Source: Hyphomicrobiaceae bacterium UBA4118 (GTDB lineage Bacteria > Pseudomonadota > Alphaproteobacteria > Rhizobiales > Methyloligellaceae). Taken from it: a stretch of DNA of 6,827 nt. Made by a program: the position numbers and the translations under genes. Shown piece after piece: positions 5,839-6,827 of the stretch; the first letter of the stretch is position 1; the number at the start of each line of letters is the position of its first letter. Below the pieces are notes generated by a model that worked only from the letters and a program-made list of their open reading frames with translations, was not told the DNA's origin and did no database searches. The stretch spans positions 1 to 6,827 of the forward strand of contig DFXC01000133.1 of NCBI GenBank assembly GCA_002383105.1, written 5' to 3'.

Positions 5839-6827
5839 TGCTGCAAGACAAAGACCGCATCTTCAAGAATCTCTACGGGCTGCATGACTGGCGGCTCAAG
5901 GCGGCGCGCGCGCGCGGCGCCTGGGACGGCACCAAGGCGATGATTGAGCGGGGGCACGAGGCCATCATCGAGGAGGTGAAGGCCTCAGGCTTGCGCGGCC
6001 GCGGCGGCGCCGGTTTCCCCACCGGGCTCAAATGGTCCTTCATGCCGACCAAGTCCGACGGGCGCCCGAACTATCTCGTGGTCAATGCCGATGAGTCAGA
6101 GCCCGGCACCTGCAAGGACCGGGACATCATGCGCCACGATCCGCAGCTTCTGATCGAGGGCGCGTTCTTGGCCGGCTTCGCCATGCGGGCGCATGTCTCC
6201 TACATCTATATCCGCGGTGAGTTCGTCCGCGAGCGCGAGATCCTCCAAGCCGCGATCGACGAGGCCTATGACGCAAAGCTCATCGGCAAGAACAATGTGA
6301 ATGCCTGGGACTTCGATCTCTATCTGCATCATGGCGCTGGCGCGTATATCTGCGGCGAGGAGACGGCGCTGCTCGAAAGCCTCGAAGGCAAGAAAGGCAT
6401 GCCGCGGCTCAAGCCTCCGTTCCCCGCCAATGTCGGGCTCTACGGCGCGCCGACCACGGTCAACAATGTCGAGACCATCGCGGTGGTGCCCGATATCCTC
6501 CGCCGCGGGGCCACCTGGTTCACCTCGCTCGGCCCCCCCAACAACAGCGGCACCAAGCTCTTCTGCCTCTCAGGCCATGTGAACAAACCCTGCAATGTCG
6601 AGGAGGAGATGGGTGTGCCCTTGCGCGAGCTCATCGACCATTATGCCGGCGGCGTGCGCGGCGGCTGGGACAATCTCCTGGCCGTGATCCCCGGCGGCTC
6701 CTCGGTCCCTTGCATCCCCGCGAGCCAATGCAACGACCTGCCCATGGACTTCGACAGCCTCAAAGCGCTCAAGACCGGGCTCGGGACTGCCGCGGTGATC
6801 GTCATGGACAAGTCCACCGACATCATC
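5838..6827 (+). CDS. nuoF: NADH-quinone oxidoreductase subunit F (51 kDa, FMN/NADH site), 3' truncated by window
   Basis: The frame is open from the ATG at 5838 to the last base, giving 330 of the usual 430 or so residues. NuoF binds NADH and FMN, accepts hydride and passes electrons to cluster N3. Visible motifs are [16 protein letters not shown] (51-66, glycine-rich FMN/NADH site), [15 protein letters not shown] (82-96), and [19 protein letters not shown] (166-184) followed by [16 protein letters not shown] and IPGGSSVP follow further on. The SCGxCxPC motif that binds N3 would lie beyond the right edge, so its integrity cannot be judged. The TGATG overlap with nuoE suggests coupled translation of the two partner subunits. 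No frameshift is seen in the visible part. Confidence 0.96.
   Translation, partial: MLQDKDRIFKNLYGLHDWRLKAARARGAWDGTKAMIERGHEAIIEEVKASGLRGRGGAGFPTGLKWSFMPTKSDGRPNYLVVNADESEPGTCKDRDIMRHDPQLLIEGAFLAGFAMRAHVSYIYIRGEFVREREILQAAIDEAYDAKLIGKNNVNAWDFDLYLHHGAGAYICGEETALLESLEGKKGMPRLKPPFPANVGLYGAPTTVNNVETIAVVPDILRRGATWFTSLGPPNNSGTKLFCLSGHVNKPCNVEEEMGVPLRELIDHYAGGVRGGWDNLLAVIPGGSSVPCIPASQCNDLPMDFDSLKALKTGLGTAAVIVMDKSTDII

Overview
The window is GC-rich and compact. From about position 1787 to the right edge it carries the start of a respiratory complex I (NADH:quinone oxidoreductase) operon of alphaproteobacterial type. The proteins read like those of Hyphomicrobiales/Rhizobiales-like lineages. nuoC and nuoD are separate genes rather than the fused nuoCD of enterobacteria, NuoE has the long basic/proline-rich tail common in Alphaproteobacteria, and NuoB closely follows the alphaproteobacterial/mitochondrial pattern. 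This placement comes from remembered family patterns, not from a search.

Layout. Positions 1-1494 hold the 3' part of an unrecognised, repeat-built (probably beta-propeller) protein that is open to the left edge. Positions 1533-1863 hold three tRNA genes in the order Glu(TTC), Val(TAC), Asp(GTC), all with encoded CCA. Glu and Val are one base apart; Asp lies about 100 bp further on and ends only 30 bp before nuoA. Then come nuoA (1894-2259), nuoB (2250-2807), nuoC (2840-3466), a FlK-like hotdog thioesterase gene (3463-3900), nuoD (3900-5126), nuoE (5161-5838) and a right-truncated nuoF (5838-6827). All are on the + strand, with overlapping or near-touching ends. No stretch longer than 300 bases lacks a gene.

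How the genes work together. NuoE and NuoF form the NADH-oxidising input module (FMN, clusters N1a and N3). NuoB, NuoC and NuoD form the connecting module that carries cluster N2 and the quinone-binding site. NuoA is a membrane subunit at the junction with the membrane arm. The odd member is the 145-residue thioesterase between nuoC and nuoD. It overlaps both neighbours (ATGA and TGATG) and keeps, at the same residue numbers, the catalytic residues I recall for fluoroacetyl-CoA thioesterase FlK (Thr42, Glu50, Gly69, His76, Arg120), but has Met instead of Phe at lid position 36. This is the most interesting feature of the window.

The left part (propeller protein and tRNA-Glu) looks more like an actinobacterial (perhaps Thermoleophilia-type) genome than an alphaproteobacterial one. 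The tRNA cluster may therefore mark a transferred segment, an integration site or an assembly join. This is an inference from sequence character only.
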